NCBI RefSeq assembly: GCF_025403485.1
Contig: NZ_CP099966.1
Location: 4,896,501-4,960,500 of the forward strand
Length of the DNA stretch: 64,000 bases
DNA from: Chryseobacterium paludis
Lineage (GTDB): Bacteria; Bacteroidota; Bacteroidia; Flavobacteriales; Weeksellaceae
Direction: 5' to 3'
Shown here: in pieces, positions 42,268-51,842 of the stretch
Position numbering within the stretch: the stretch's first letter is position 1
How the letters are laid out: each line of letters opens with the position of its first letter
Position numbers and translations under genes: made by a program
The notes under the pieces: model-generated
What the model was told of the DNA's origin: nothing
The model's database searches: none
The model's input: only the letters and a program-made list of their open reading frames with translations

Positions 42268-43176
42268 ATGGTGAATTTTGTTTTGATCGCGGTATGTATT
42301 TTGGCTGGAATGCTATTGAAAGCAACTAAATCCATCCATCCTGATGCTCACAAAGGGATCAATACCTGGATCCTCTACCTTGCTCTTCCAGCGGTTTCAT
42401 TCAAATATTTGCCGAAAGTTCATTGGACACTGGAAATGCTTTTTCCTATTGTTGCTACATTTCTTATTGCTGTGTTCTGTTTTGTTTTTATGGCGGTTTA
42501 TAGTATGAAAAAAGGGTATTCAAGGCGTTCGCAAAGTACGATGGAACTCATTAGTGGATATAGTAATACTTCTTTTATCGGCTTTCCTTTGATCAGTGCT
42601 TTTTATGGAGAGCGTCTTTTAAGTATTGCTGTAATTTGTGATCAGACCATGTTTTTCAGTCTTTCGACTTTAGGAATTATTGCAGCAGTAAAAGGCGGGA
42701 GCACCTCAGGAAAGGTTGGTGCTCAGTTTATTTTAAAAAGGCTGATCACCTTTCCGCCATTGGTAGGATGTATAAGTGCAATCATTCTTTCTCAGTTTAT
42801 TGATTTTACAGTGGCAGAACCATTGTTTGACAAATTAGCAGCAACGGTGAGCCCATTAGCTTTGTTTTCTGTAGGATTGCAACTTAAATTCAACGGTTGG
42901 AAAAAACTTATCCCTCAAATGTCGGTTTCCATGTTATATAAGTTAATTTTAGCACCAGCTATTGTTTTGGGATTGGCCCTGTTATTAGGAATAAAAGGAG
43001 ATGTTGCTAAAATTACTATTTTCGAAGCAGCTATGCCTACTGTTGTTACTTCAAGTATTATTGTTGAGCAGTTTAGACTCAATACCAAACTAACTAATTT
43101 GACCATTGGTTTCAGTATTATCGTAGGGTTTTTAACAACTGCTGTCTGGTATAGAATAATTGAAATGTTCTTTTAA
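42268..43176 (+). CDS. AEC (auxin efflux carrier) family transporter
   Basis: 302-residue membrane protein with about ten hydrophobic helices in two halves, typical of AEC/malonate-type permeases. The N-terminal half has AGMLLKATKSIHPDAHKGINTWILYLALPAVSFKYLP, then ELISGYSNTSFIGFPLISAFYG. The C-terminal half has LALFSVGLQL and FEAAMPTVVTSSIIVEQF. The substrate (organic acid or other anion) cannot be deduced. It is convergent with the TauE/SafE gene, the two stops being adjacent at 43176/43177. Confidence 0.9.
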   Translation: MVNFVLIAVCILAGMLLKATKSIHPDAHKGINTWILYLALPAVSFKYLPKVHWTLEMLFPIVATFLIAVFCFVFMAVYSMKKGYSRRSQSTMELISGYSNTSFIGFPLISAFYGERLLSIAVICDQTMFFSLSTLGIIAAVKGGSTSGKVGAQFILKRLITFPPLVGCISAIILSQFIDFTVAEPLFDKLAATVSPLALFSVGLQLKFNGWKKLIPQMSVSMLYKLILAPAIVLGLALLLGIKGDVAKITIFEAAMPTVVTSSIIVEQFRLNTKLTNLTIGFSIIVGFLTTAVWYRIIEMFF

Positions 43177-43926
43177 TTAAAGATATGTTTTGATAAAGAA
43201 AACTGTAGTAATTATAAAATTAAAAATAACGATTCCCATTCTTAATTTCGCAGGATCGAGTTTTTTTGTAAAATGTGCCCCAAAATAGCCTCCCAGAATT
43301 GTTGCCATCATCATGGTACAGGTTTCAGGCCAGTATACTTTTCCTGCCCAAATAAACAGAATAACTGCCACAGCATTAGCTATTCCTGTAAAAAGAGTCT
43401 TATTGGCATTAATAACCTTAATATCCGATAATCCGAATAATGCCCAAACAGCCATCATCATAATTCCAACTGCTCCACCAAAATAACCGCCATATATTCC
43501 TAAAAGAAATTGTGCTCCAAGTACCAAACCAGCACCAATATGCATTCTTTTTCTAAGCCAGTTACCAGCTTGTTTTCCAAATGCAAAGGCCAGAGAACCT
43601 AGTAAAAGCAACCAGGGAACAACGAGATTAAAACCACTTGATGGGGTATATAACAACAATAGACCTCCCGCACAGCCCCCTAACAAAGTAAGGATGATCA
43701 TTGCGGTGATTGAAATATCAGGAAAAGGCTTAATATATTCTTTGAATTTCCAGGCACTGGCCAGGCTTCCGGGAAATAAGGCAACCGTACTTGATGCATT
43801 GGCCTGAATGGGAGGAACCCCTGCATAAATAAGCGCCGGGAAAGTAATAAACGATCCGCCTCCTGCTGCCGCATTGATCGCTCCAGCCATGAGTCCAATA
43901 AAAAATAACAGGATATAATTTTCCAT
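43177..43926 (-). CDS. TauE/SafE-family sulfite or anion exporter
   Basis: About 249-residue membrane protein with eight hydrophobic segments and the family signature GLMAGAINAAAGGGSFITFPALIYAGVPPIQANASSTVALFPGS, repeated more weakly in the second half (GAQFLLGIYGGYFGGAVGIMMMA...NANKTLFTGIAN). Family members transport sulfite, sulfoacetate or other small anions. The frame begins at a TTG (43932), but the ATG at 43926 (MENYILLFF) is preferred, and a promoter box lies just upstream. Confidence 0.9.
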   Translation of the reverse strand: MENYILLFFIGLMAGAINAAAGGGSFITFPALIYAGVPPIQANASSTVALFPGSLASAWKFKEYIKPFPDISITAMIILTLLGGCAGGLLLLYTPSSGFNLVVPWLLLLGSLAFAFGKQAGNWLRKRMHIGAGLVLGAQFLLGIYGGYFGGAVGIMMMAVWALFGLSDIKVINANKTLFTGIANAVAVILFIWAGKVYWPETCTMMMATILGGYFGAHFTKKLDPAKLRMGIVIFNFIITTVFFIKTYL

Positions 43927-43943
43927 GAACAAAGAATGATTAA

Positions 43944-43951
43944 CAAAGATA
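43944..43951 (-). promoter_or_regulatory. -7 promoter box of the TauE/SafE gene
   Basis: TATCTTTG on the minus strand, 18 bp upstream of the chosen ATG. The -33 region has no exact TTG. Confidence 0.45.
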
Positions 43952-44030
43952 AGGTACAGAACATGGAATCACGAATAAAAAATTGCAGTTCTGTAAAGAA
44001 TGATTTAATTTTACACTTTAATTATTTCTC

Positions 44031-46478
44031 TTGCGATACGCCCAAATTGTTTTACCATTAAATTTAAAAGGTTCTTTCACTTACAAAGTACCTGAAGAGC
44101 TAATGCCTGCAATACAAACGGGAATGAGGGTTTTGGTGCCATTTCGTGGAAAAAAGATCTATACTGGAATTGTTTTTGAAATTCATGATATTGAACCGGA
44201 AGGGTTTATACCAAGAGAGGTTATCAGTATTTTAGATGAGTTTCCAATATTGCCAAAGGAACAAATTGATTTCTGGAACTGGCTTTCAGGATATTATTTA
44301 TGCAGTTTGGGTGAGATCTATCGTTTTGCATTTCCATCCTCTTTGAAATTGGAAAGTGAAACTTATTTAAAATTAAAACCTAATGTAACGGTTGATTTTG
44401 AAAATCTGGACGTTAACGAAATGTATCTTATCCAGGCACTTGAAGTAAGACAGCTTATTAACCTTACTGATCTGGAAGCATTTATTCCCAAAAAAGATAT
44501 TATTAAAACCATCAATTCATTAATTGATCTTCAATATATAGAGATTGATGAAAAAATAGGTGAAAAATATAAAGCCAAAGAAGTAGCTTATGTGAAGATC
44601 AATAAAGATCTTTTAGATAATGAAAGTCTTACAGCCATCTTGGCAAAGTTGAATAAAGCACCTAAGCAAAAAGACCTTTTTTTAATTATTTTATCTCAAC
44701 AGACAGAAAGCCCGGATAGCTTTATCAAAAAATCTGATCTTTTTGAAGATGGCACTTTTGGACATTCTCATTTAAAGCCACTGATAGATAAGAATTTTGT
44801 TGAAGAATATTATTTGCAAAAAGACAGATTAGAAAGCTATGAAGGAGAAATTGAAGAGATAGAGGAGCTTTCTGAATCTCAGAAAGTAGCAAAAGAAGAG
44901 GTTGACGAAGCTTTTGAAGAAAAGAGAAACGTATTGCTTCATGGGGTAACTTCTTCTGGGAAGACTCATATTTATTTAGAGAAAATAGAAGAATGTGTAA
45001 ATAATGGTAAAAATGTATTGTTTTTACTTCCTGAAATTTCCCTGACAAAACAAATTACGCAGAGGCTTGAAAAAAAATACGGAAGAAAACTAGGGTTCTA
45101 TCATCAGAAATTAACCGATTTCGAAAAGGTAGAAGTTTGGCGAAGAATTAAAAATAATGATATTCAGATTCTTATTGGAACAAGGAATGCTTTATTCCTG
45201 CCATATCAGAACATAGGATTGGTTATTGTAGATGAAGAACACGATTCTGCTTACAAAGCGAGAGAGGTATCACCATATTTTAATGCTAAAGATTCTGCCC
45301 TGATATTTGGGAGTTTCTATGATGCACGGGTGATTTTAGGTTCTGCCACCCCTTCCGTCGAGAGTTATTATCTGGCTCGAAAAGAGAAAATGAAGTATAT
45401 TTTCCTTAATGAAAGATTTGGAAATGTCCAGCTTCCTGAGTTTGAATTGATTAATTTTAAAGAAGCCCAGGATTCTAAAAAAGTTTCCGGAAATTTCTCT
45501 TTACAGTTGATTGATGAGATAAAAAAAACATTAGAAGAAAGAAACCAGGCGATGATTCTTCACAATCGCCGGGGTTATGCTAATGTTTTAGAGTGTGAAT
45601 CTTGTGGATATGTTAATTATTGCTCCAATTGTGATGTGGTTATGACCTACCATAAAGCGGCTAACGAAATGAAGTGCCATTATTGTGGTCAGCGGGCTTC
45701 CAAACCAAAAGCCTGTCCAAAATGTCATTCCGAAAATCTAAATGAAAGGGGAGTAGGTGTTGAGCAGATTCATGAAGAAGTTTCTAAATTATTCCCGGAT
45801 AATGAAGTGGATAGGATGGATGTTGATTCTATGCGGAAGAAATTTGCCTATGAGAAATTATATGAAAAAATAGAAGACCGCGAAACGGATATCGTTGTAG
45901 GTACACAAATGATCTCTAAAGGGCTGGATTTCGATCATATCGAATTGGTAGCCATTCCGAAGGCTGATTCCTTATTATATGTTCAGGATTTTAGAGCAGA
46001 AGAGCGCGCTTTTCAGTTGATTACGCAGGTTGCAGGAAGAGCAGGAAGAGTTTCCGGGAAGGGTAAGATCTATATCCAGACCTTTAATCCCGAACATTCT
46101 GTTTTTCAGCTGCTCAAAATGAATAAGGTTTCTAAGATCTATTATTATTTTTTAAAAGAACGTCAGAAATTTCATTATCCACCTTTTACAAAGCTTATTA
46201 TGATCGAGCTTAAACATAGAAAAGAAGATAAAGTAAATCGGGCATCTCAGTTTTTAGGTTCTGTATTAAGAAAATATCTTCCTGAAGAATGTGTTTTAGG
46301 TCCGGAAAGATCTCAAATTGCACGAATCAATAATCTATATCAGTTTCAGATTTTACTGAAGCTTCCCCGAGGTAAAAACTATGAAAAGTATAAGAATCAA
46401 GTTTTGCTAAGTTTGAAAGATTTCGATGAAATTACTGCTTACCAAAGCATCAAAAAAGACGTTTTCGTGGATTTTTAA
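44031..46478 (+). CDS. priA: Primosomal protein N' (replication restart helicase PriA)
   Basis: 815-residue 3'-5' DNA helicase that reloads the replisome at stalled forks. It has an N-terminal DNA-binding domain (MRYAQIVLPLNLKGSFTYKV), motif I HGVTSSGKTHIY (about 303-314), motif II DEEHDSAYK, GSATPS, and the zinc-binding segment with paired cysteines (CESCGYVNYCSNC, CHYCGQRA, CPKCHS). The later helicase motifs are VGTQMISKGLDFDHI and QVAGRAGRVSGKG. Translation starts at TTG (44031), supported by the match of the first residues to PriA N-termini; no ATG lies upstream in frame. Confidence 0.97.
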   Translation: MRYAQIVLPLNLKGSFTYKVPEELMPAIQTGMRVLVPFRGKKIYTGIVFEIHDIEPEGFIPREVISILDEFPILPKEQIDFWNWLSGYYLCSLGEIYRFAFPSSLKLESETYLKLKPNVTVDFENLDVNEMYLIQALEVRQLINLTDLEAFIPKKDIIKTINSLIDLQYIEIDEKIGEKYKAKEVAYVKINKDLLDNESLTAILAKLNKAPKQKDLFLIILSQQTESPDSFIKKSDLFEDGTFGHSHLKPLIDKNFVEEYYLQKDRLESYEGEIEEIEELSESQKVAKEEVDEAFEEKRNVLLHGVTSSGKTHIYLEKIEECVNNGKNVLFLLPEISLTKQITQRLEKKYGRKLGFYHQKLTDFEKVEVWRRIKNNDIQILIGTRNALFLPYQNIGLVIVDEEHDSAYKAREVSPYFNAKDSALIFGSFYDARVILGSATPSVESYYLARKEKMKYIFLNERFGNVQLPEFELINFKEAQDSKKVSGNFSLQLIDEIKKTLEERNQAMILHNRRGYANVLECESCGYVNYCSNCDVVMTYHKAANEMKCHYCGQRASKPKACPKCHSENLNERGVGVEQIHEEVSKLFPDNEVDRMDVDSMRKKFAYEKLYEKIEDRETDIVVGTQMISKGLDFDHIELVAIPKADSLLYVQDFRAEERAFQLITQVAGRAGRVSGKGKIYIQTFNPEHSVFQLLKMNKVSKIYYYFLKERQKFHYPPFTKLIMIELKHRKEDKVNRASQFLGSVLRKYLPEECVLGPERSQIARINNLYQFQILLKLPRGKNYEKYKNQVLLSLKDFDEITAYQSIKKDVFVDF

Positions 46479-46543
46479 CAATTTTTAACAAAATTTATAG
46501 GCTTTTATTAGATTATAATGGTCTGATTTCTAACAATATTTTC

Positions 46544-46551
46544 TACTTTTG
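46544..46551 (+). promoter_or_regulatory. Candidate -7 box upstream of dacB
   Basis: TACTTTTG fits TAnnTTTG, 88 bp upstream of the dacB ATG. No clear -33 element. Confidence 0.35.
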
Positions 46552-46639
46552 GTCGTTGATTAATTGTTTGGCTCTTTTATTGGATGGTTATAACTAATCG
46601 TTTTTTATGAGACAGGCATAAAAACAAATACTAAGATAG

Positions 46640-48112
46640 ATGGTAAATTTCAGAAAATATATTTCAAGTGTAGCGGTATTGGCTTCTGGGTTTTTCCTTG
46701 CTCAATCTACCGTTTCTACTGTTCTTTATTCTCAGGCTTACGACAATCAAAAAACGAATTTAAATTTACCTTCTCCGGTAACTTCGGTGGTTGAGAGGAC
46801 GATTTTGTCGGCTAAAGAACTTGTAGATATTAATGTAAACACAATGGTGTCGGATCCCGTACTCAAAAATGCGGAGTGGGGATTTGTAGTGTATGACCCG
46901 AAAACTAAGAAAGTAATTTCTTCGTACAATGAAAATACTCCTTTAGTTCCGGCTTCTACAACGAAATTGTTAACCACTGAAACAGCTTTAAACCTGTTAG
47001 GGGAAAACTATCGTTGGATGACGCAGTTGGAATATTCAGGAAGTATAGATGAAAATGGAGTTTTAAATGGTAATCTTTATGTGGTAGGAAGCGGAGATCC
47101 GTCCCTTGGGACTAATAAAGGTGGAGCTTTATCATATAGAGAGATCGTTTCAGATTTCCTAAGTGGAATTTCACATGAAGGAATCAAAAAGGTAAATGGT
47201 GATATTATTATTCAGACAGCGCTTTTCAAAGGTAATATTGCGAGGCTTCCGGAAAATGTTGTTTGGCTAGAGAATAATAATTACTATCTGCCTGTAGGAA
47301 CCACTCGTGAAATCAGTCCGGCAAACGAAAAACTGATTGTGAAAAAAGCGGGTTCTTTCTCTTCTGATAAAAAGTATTTTTATGTTTCTCCTTATGCCAA
47401 TCAAATGGTGTATGCAGATAAATATGAAGGGGAAGGTATATTGACAACCAAACTGCCTGATGCTCCTGCTTATTTAGCTAATACTTTAAGAGCTTCTATG
47501 GTAAAAAGTGGTGTGGCTGTTACAGGAAAAGTAACTCCTAGAATGACAGATCCTACACCTGAGAGCAGAAAATTGATTTCAGCGTATAAGTCACCTACTT
47601 TAGGTGATATTATTTATTATACCAACCAACATAGTGATAATTCATTAGCTGAAGCCTTATTGAAAACAGTAGGTTTTCAGAAGTTGGGAGATCAGACTTC
47701 AGAATCAGGGAGAACTGTAGTAACAACCCATTTAAGAGAAAACGCTTTTGATATTAATGGTTTAAGCTATATAGATGGAAGTGGGCTTTCAAGAAATAAT
47801 ACGGTTACTCCAATTTCACAGGCAAAGTTTTTAACTTCTTTAATGGAGCAGAAATACTATAAGACCTATTTGACTTCACTTCCGGTAGGTGGGCAGTCAG
47901 GAACTTTAAAAAGAATGTTTATAGGAACCGGGAATGGACAAATTTTTGCTAAAACCGGAACTTTAAATAAAGTAAAAACATTAGCTGGCTACATGAAAAC
48001 GAACTCAGGGAAAACACTGGTTTTCTCTTTGATGGTTAATAATTACGCAGGATCTGTAGATATGGTGAAGAAAAGAATGGAAAAGCTCTTGGAACCAGCA
48101 TTAGATCTTTAA
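46640..48112 (+). CDS. dacB: D-alanyl-D-alanine carboxypeptidase/endopeptidase, PBP4 (S13) family
   Basis: 490-residue periplasmic peptidoglycan hydrolase that trims terminal D-Ala and cuts cross-links. After the signal region (SSVAVLASGFFLAQ) it has the penicillin-binding motifs STTK (S106-K109), SDN in QHSDNSLAE (S332) and KTG in FAKTGTL (K438). The long insertion between the first two motifs is characteristic of PBP4/class C low-molecular-mass PBPs. It is monocistronic with a strong terminator, downstream of priA. A beta-lactamase role is excluded by length and the SDN motif. Confidence 0.93.
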   Translation: MVNFRKYISSVAVLASGFFLAQSTVSTVLYSQAYDNQKTNLNLPSPVTSVVERTILSAKELVDINVNTMVSDPVLKNAEWGFVVYDPKTKKVISSYNENTPLVPASTTKLLTTETALNLLGENYRWMTQLEYSGSIDENGVLNGNLYVVGSGDPSLGTNKGGALSYREIVSDFLSGISHEGIKKVNGDIIIQTALFKGNIARLPENVVWLENNNYYLPVGTTREISPANEKLIVKKAGSFSSDKKYFYVSPYANQMVYADKYEGEGILTTKLPDAPAYLANTLRASMVKSGVAVTGKVTPRMTDPTPESRKLISAYKSPTLGDIIYYTNQHSDNSLAEALLKTVGFQKLGDQTSESGRTVVTTHLRENAFDINGLSYIDGSGLSRNNTVTPISQAKFLTSLMEQKYYKTYLTSLPVGGQSGTLKRMFIGTGNGQIFAKTGTLNKVKTLAGYMKTNSGKTLVFSLMVNNYAGSVDMVKKRMEKLLEPALDL

Positions 48113-48136
48113 AAATATTTAATTAAATATCATAAG

Positions 48137-48168
48137 AACCTTTTAATCAATGATTAGAAGGTTTTTTT
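48137..48168 (+). terminator. Terminator of dacB
   Basis: The stem AACCTTTTAATC (48137-48148) / GATTAGAAGGTT (48152-48163), with one wobble, is followed by a T tract. Confidence 0.9.
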
Positions 48169-48176
48169 TATCTTTG
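48169..48176 (+). promoter_or_regulatory. -7 promoter box of the M1 peptidase gene
   Basis: TATCTTTG directly after the dacB terminator T tract, 20 bp before the ATG at 48197. No -33 TTG found at standard spacing. Confidence 0.45.
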
Positions 48177-48196
48177 ACCATATTATAAATTTAAAA

Positions 48197-50125
48197 ATGA
48201 AAAAACTCTATCTGGTAATTTTGTGCATTATTTCGTTTGAATCATTGCGTAGTCAAAATCAAAATGTTGAAATGAAAGGATTAATAGCAAAAGAAATGAA
48301 ATCCTTTACTCAAAAGATGACCGCTCCAAATGTCAATCCTAATACATTAAATTATGATTTGCAGTATCAAAGAATGGATGTGAGTTTAGATCCTGCTATC
48401 TATACTATTTCTGGCTCTGTTACTTCACATTTTAAACCCAATCAAAGTATGGCCAGTATCTATTTTGATCTTGCCAATACTCTGACGGTTTCTCAAGTGA
48501 AATACCATGGGAATAATCTTAATTTCCAGCAGTTAGCTACGAAAGAAGTGAAGATTGATTTTCCAGCTTCTCTTCCGGCGAATGTATTAGATTCTTTAAC
48601 AATACAATATTCAGGTCCACCTGATACCGCTAATAGTGCATTTTCTACAGGTTCACAAAACGGTAGTCTAATTGTTTCTACATTAAGCGAGCCTTATGGA
48701 GCACAAGACTGGTTTCCAACAAAACAAAGTCTTAATGATAAGATTGATCGTTTTGATTTTAAAATAACCACTCCGAATCAATACAGTGTAGCAGCCAATG
48801 GAAAATTTATGTCTGAGATAGCACTTCCAAATAGCAAAAAACTAACATTCTGGAGAACTATGTATCCTACCAGTGCTTATCTGGTGGCTCTTGCAATTAC
48901 AAATTTTGTTAAACTGAATGATACAATGGGAAATCCCCCGTTTCCTTTTGTAAATTATGTATATCCTACCACAATAAATAATCCAGCTGTAATGTCTAAT
49001 ATAGAATGGACAAAGCAGATCATGAATACCTTTGAAACTTATTTTGGTCCATATCCTTTTCGCAATGAAAAGTATGGGCATATGGAGTTTCAATATGGGG
49101 GTGTCTGTATGGAGCATCAGACAATGTCTTCTATGAGTAGTTGGGGAAGATCGGTTATTGCTCATGAGCTGGCACACCAATGGTTTGGTGATAAGGTAAC
49201 CTGTGGTTCATGGAATGATATATGGTTGAATGAGGGGTTTGCAACATTTGGAGAACATCTTGCGAATGAAAAATTATTGATGACCCAATCTCAATTTATG
49301 GATTATCTGGAAGATCAGAAAGATTACGTTACAAGTGCTCCTGGAGGAAGTACATATGTGGCTGATGCTAACCTGGGAAGTCAAGGAACTATTTTCAGTG
49401 GAAGATTGTCTTATGCAAAAGGAGGGTATATTCTTAGAATGTTGAAATGGATTTTAGGTGATGCTACTTTTTATCAGGCCATTAAAGAATATCACTCCAG
49501 ACCGAATTTAGCCTATAATTATGCGAAAACTGCAGATCTGACTGCTTCTTTATTGCAATCTACAGGTAGAGATTTTACTGGATTTTTCAATGATTGGGTG
49601 TATGGCGAGGGATACCCAACCTATGATATCCGATGGAGGCAGTCTTCGAATCAGACTATAACGATTAAGGTAGGGCAGACTCAAAGCAATGCTTCGGTAA
49701 GCTTTTATGAAATGCCGCTTCCAATAAAAGTAAATGGTACTGCAGGTCAGGTGGCCTATCTTGTTTTAAATAATACTTCAAATAATCAGTATTTTGTAGA
49801 ATCTGTACCATTTCCTATTGCCAGTGTACAGTTCAATTATGAGTATCAGATTTTAGAGAACAACTCTACAGTAACAAATGATAATACTTTAAGTACTCAG
49901 GATTTTGAGAAAGATCAATTTGCACTGTATCCAAATCCGGCTAAAAACGAATTATACTTTAAAGGAATAGATAAGCCAACAGATTTTATCATCTATTCAG
50001 CTGAAGGAAGATTGGTGAAAACAGGAATTTATCAACCTGGTAAATCTATTAATGTTGCTGAATTAATTCCAGGAGTGTATGTATTTAAAATAAAAGAAAG
50101 GAATATTAAGTTTGTGAAGGAGTAA
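48197..50125 (+). CDS. Secreted M1-family aminopeptidase with T9SS sorting domain
   Basis: 642-residue exported zinc aminopeptidase. After the signal peptide comes the M1 N-terminal beta domain (YDLQYQRMDVSLDPAIYTISGSVTSHF). The exopeptidase motif appears as GGVCMEHQTM (GxMEN variant). The zinc site is HELAHQWFGD with the third ligand in NEGFA (H323, E324, H327, E346; HExxH-x18-E). The C-terminal T9SS type A domain is FALYPNPAKNELYFKGIDKP...GVYVFKIKERNIKFVKE. Compared with PepN (about 870 residues) the ERAP1-like C-terminal domain is missing, as in many short Bacteroidota members. Confidence 0.94.
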   Translation: MKKLYLVILCIISFESLRSQNQNVEMKGLIAKEMKSFTQKMTAPNVNPNTLNYDLQYQRMDVSLDPAIYTISGSVTSHFKPNQSMASIYFDLANTLTVSQVKYHGNNLNFQQLATKEVKIDFPASLPANVLDSLTIQYSGPPDTANSAFSTGSQNGSLIVSTLSEPYGAQDWFPTKQSLNDKIDRFDFKITTPNQYSVAANGKFMSEIALPNSKKLTFWRTMYPTSAYLVALAITNFVKLNDTMGNPPFPFVNYVYPTTINNPAVMSNIEWTKQIMNTFETYFGPYPFRNEKYGHMEFQYGGVCMEHQTMSSMSSWGRSVIAHELAHQWFGDKVTCGSWNDIWLNEGFATFGEHLANEKLLMTQSQFMDYLEDQKDYVTSAPGGSTYVADANLGSQGTIFSGRLSYAKGGYILRMLKWILGDATFYQAIKEYHSRPNLAYNYAKTADLTASLLQSTGRDFTGFFNDWVYGEGYPTYDIRWRQSSNQTITIKVGQTQSNASVSFYEMPLPIKVNGTAGQVAYLVLNNTSNNQYFVESVPFPIASVQFNYEYQILENNSTVTNDNTLSTQDFEKDQFALYPNPAKNELYFKGIDKPTDFIIYSAEGRLVKTGIYQPGKSINVAELIPGVYVFKIKERNIKFVKE

Positions 50126-50221
50126 AAAATTAATCAGAATATCGTGTTTTTAATGAAATGCGATATTTTGATTAAATGTAACATTTTTATTGAAAAATAT
50201 TTAATTATTGAAAATAATAGT

Positions 50222-50229
50222 TAAATTTG
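50222..50229 (+). promoter_or_regulatory. -7 promoter box of the choice-of-anchor J gene
   Basis: TAAATTTG, 24 bp before the ATG at 50254. The -33 region lacks TTG at usual spacing. Confidence 0.45.
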
Positions 50230-50253
50230 ATATAACAAATAAATGAAAATGTT

Positions 50254-51168
50254 ATGAAAAAAATTTTACTATTGCTGTCTTTGCTTAGCAATTTGATAGC
50301 GTATTCTCAGGTTATTTTTAGCCAGGGTTTCGATACTTTCAGTACTTTAGCAGCTGCGGGCTGGACTACAACTAATCAAAGTAATCCAGCAGGATTAAGT
50401 TTATGGGCGCAGGGTGGAGGTACTGCGTTTGCCGGTGGTGGGCAAGCTGGCGGTGCTACTTCTTTTACATTATGTAATTTTAATAGTGTAGATGGGAGTG
50501 GTACTATAAGCAATTGGTTAATTACACCACCAATTACTGTAAAAAATGGTGACGTAATCTCGTTTTACACAAGAAAAGGAGGAACTTCAGGAAATTTTCC
50601 TGATAGATTGGAGTTTAGATTAAGTGATCAGGGAGCAGCTTCAACAATCCCCGCGGGAGAGACTGGGGTGGGTTCTTTCACGAATTTGGCAGTTTCTGTT
50701 AATCCAAACCTGACGACAAATACAACAGCTGTAAATGGATATCCTTTAACCTGGACTCAATATTCTTATACAGTTACCGGATTAGCTGCAGATACCAGTA
50801 TGAGAATGGCTTTCCGTTATTTTGTTACTGATGGTGGACCTGATGGAGCCAATTCAAATATTATAGGAGTTGATACTTTTGCAGTAACAAGAACTACATT
50901 GGCAACCAACGAAGTAGAAACAAAGAAAAGTCTATCAGTTTATCCTACAATAGCTGATAAAGAACTGAATGTAAGTCTAAAAAATGATCAGCAAATAACA
51001 GCTATTTCAATCTATGATATGTCAGGAAAGGCAGTTCAGGTAGTGAAATCTAATGTTATTGATAAGAGCCATTCTGTAATTGATGTTTCGGCTTTGACAA
51101 GTGGTAATTATATTGTGAATATTCTAACAAAAGACTCAAAATATACAGGCAAATTTATTAAGAAATAG
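50254..51168 (+). CDS. Secreted choice-of-anchor J protein with T9SS type A sorting domain
   Basis: 304-residue exported protein. Signal peptide (MKKILLLLSLLSNLIAYSQ), then a choice-of-anchor J/cleaved-adhesin-like jelly-roll domain (about 25-215) with FDTFSTLAAAGWTTTNQSNP, SNWLITPPITVKNGDVISFYTRKGG, DRLEFRLSDQGA and FRYFVTDGG. It ends in a type A sorting domain (LSVYPTIADKELNVSLKND...SGNYIVNILTKDSKYTGKFIKK). Such domains bind carbohydrates or cell surfaces, and no catalytic residues are visible. It is followed by a terminator and marks the end of the core-like block before the accessory region. Confidence 0.9.
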   Translation: MKKILLLLSLLSNLIAYSQVIFSQGFDTFSTLAAAGWTTTNQSNPAGLSLWAQGGGTAFAGGGQAGGATSFTLCNFNSVDGSGTISNWLITPPITVKNGDVISFYTRKGGTSGNFPDRLEFRLSDQGAASTIPAGETGVGSFTNLAVSVNPNLTTNTTAVNGYPLTWTQYSYTVTGLAADTSMRMAFRYFVTDGGPDGANSNIIGVDTFAVTRTTLATNEVETKKSLSVYPTIADKELNVSLKNDQQITAISIYDMSGKAVQVVKSNVIDKSHSVIDVSALTSGNYIVNILTKDSKYTGKFIKK

Positions 51169-51204
51169 CTTGAAAGAAATAAATAGCTTTGAAAACTCAA
51201 TACG

Positions 51205-51233
51205 AAAGCCTTCTTAAAATGAAGGCTTTTTTT
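51205..51233 (+). terminator. Terminator after the choice-of-anchor J gene
   Basis: Perfect 9-bp stem AAAGCCTTC (51205-51213) / GAAGGCTTT (51221-51229) followed by a T tract. Confidence 0.92.
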
Positions 51234-51274
51234 ATTTAATAACTCTTATAATCTCTCAAAAAAGTAGGCTAGCA

Positions 51275-51365
51275 ATTTATAAATGGATCTAGGAAGTAAA
51301 ATTTCGCGTATCTTTCATTATATTTTGCTTTAAATTTGCAATGCAAGAAGAGGTAACGAGCGTGA
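51275..51365 (+). repeat. Promoter-containing direct repeat, copy 1
   Basis: About 67 bp from 51275 to 51341, ending TTTAAATTTGCAA, match 52697-52762 closely. Both copies are followed within 12 bp by the identical GGTAACGAGCGTGA (51352-51365; 52773-52786). TAAATTTG at 51331-51338 fits a -7 box and would drive the small gene at 51441. Confidence 0.7.
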
Positions 51366-51383
51366 CGCTCGTGCCAGCGGGGG
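51356..51383 (+). repeat. REP-like hairpin with AGCGGGGG tail, copy 1
   Basis: Hairpin ACGAGCG-TGA-CGCTCGT (51356-51372) followed by GCCAGCGGGGG. It belongs to a five-copy family in 51356-54649. Confidence 0.7.
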
Positions 51384-51440
51384 TACCAATGACTAGGACA
51401 AATACTAGATTTTTTAAACCAGACAAAAAATAATTATAAA

Positions 51441-51785
51441 ATGACAAATAGGAATAGAAATTTACTAATAATTCTAATTACTATTGCTATAATAATTTTA
51501 TATAAATTTATTTTTCCTTCCAATAAACGGGATAACTTTTTAGATGAGATGAAGCAGCGGGAAATAAAATCAATAGTGTATAAAGAAACAATTGATTTTG
51601 AAAATCACGGTATTCCATATATTGTGTATGGAGAAAAGGATAGTATAATTATTTACAGAGACTGGGAAGACAAGATAGAAATCGGAGATTCAATACTAAA
51701 ACCTAAAGGGTCTTTAGAGGTTGTAATTAAAAATTTAAGTAAAATTGAGAGGCTAAATTATGAAGATAAATTTGGTTTAGAATAA
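51441..51785 (+). CDS. Small membrane-anchored protein of unknown function (family member 1)
   Basis: 114-residue protein with one N-terminal membrane helix (LLIILITIAIIILYKFIF, residues 8-25) and a small extracytoplasmic domain with YGEKDSIIIYRDWEDKIEIG and the core GDSILKPKGSLEVVI. The gene at 53230 encodes the same layout and core (GDTIVKRKGELIFSI), so the two are paralogous. No known family is recognised. It is preceded by a duplicated promoter cassette and a REP-like hairpin. Small anchored proteins of this sort beside toxin fragments may be immunity proteins, which is speculation. Confidence 0.7.
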   Translation: MTNRNRNLLIILITIAIIILYKFIFPSNKRDNFLDEMKQREIKSIVYKETIDFENHGIPYIVYGEKDSIIIYRDWEDKIEIGDSILKPKGSLEVVIKNLSKIERLNYEDKFGLE

Positions 51786-51842
51786 AGATCCCTCTACTGG
51801 TGTATTCTATGACAAAAGCAAATAAAAAGATTAAAGTTTAAG

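Noticed and set aside
48842..49180. 112-codon minus-strand frame inside the M1 peptidase gene
   Set aside because: Antisense to the zinc-site region of a well-supported peptidase.
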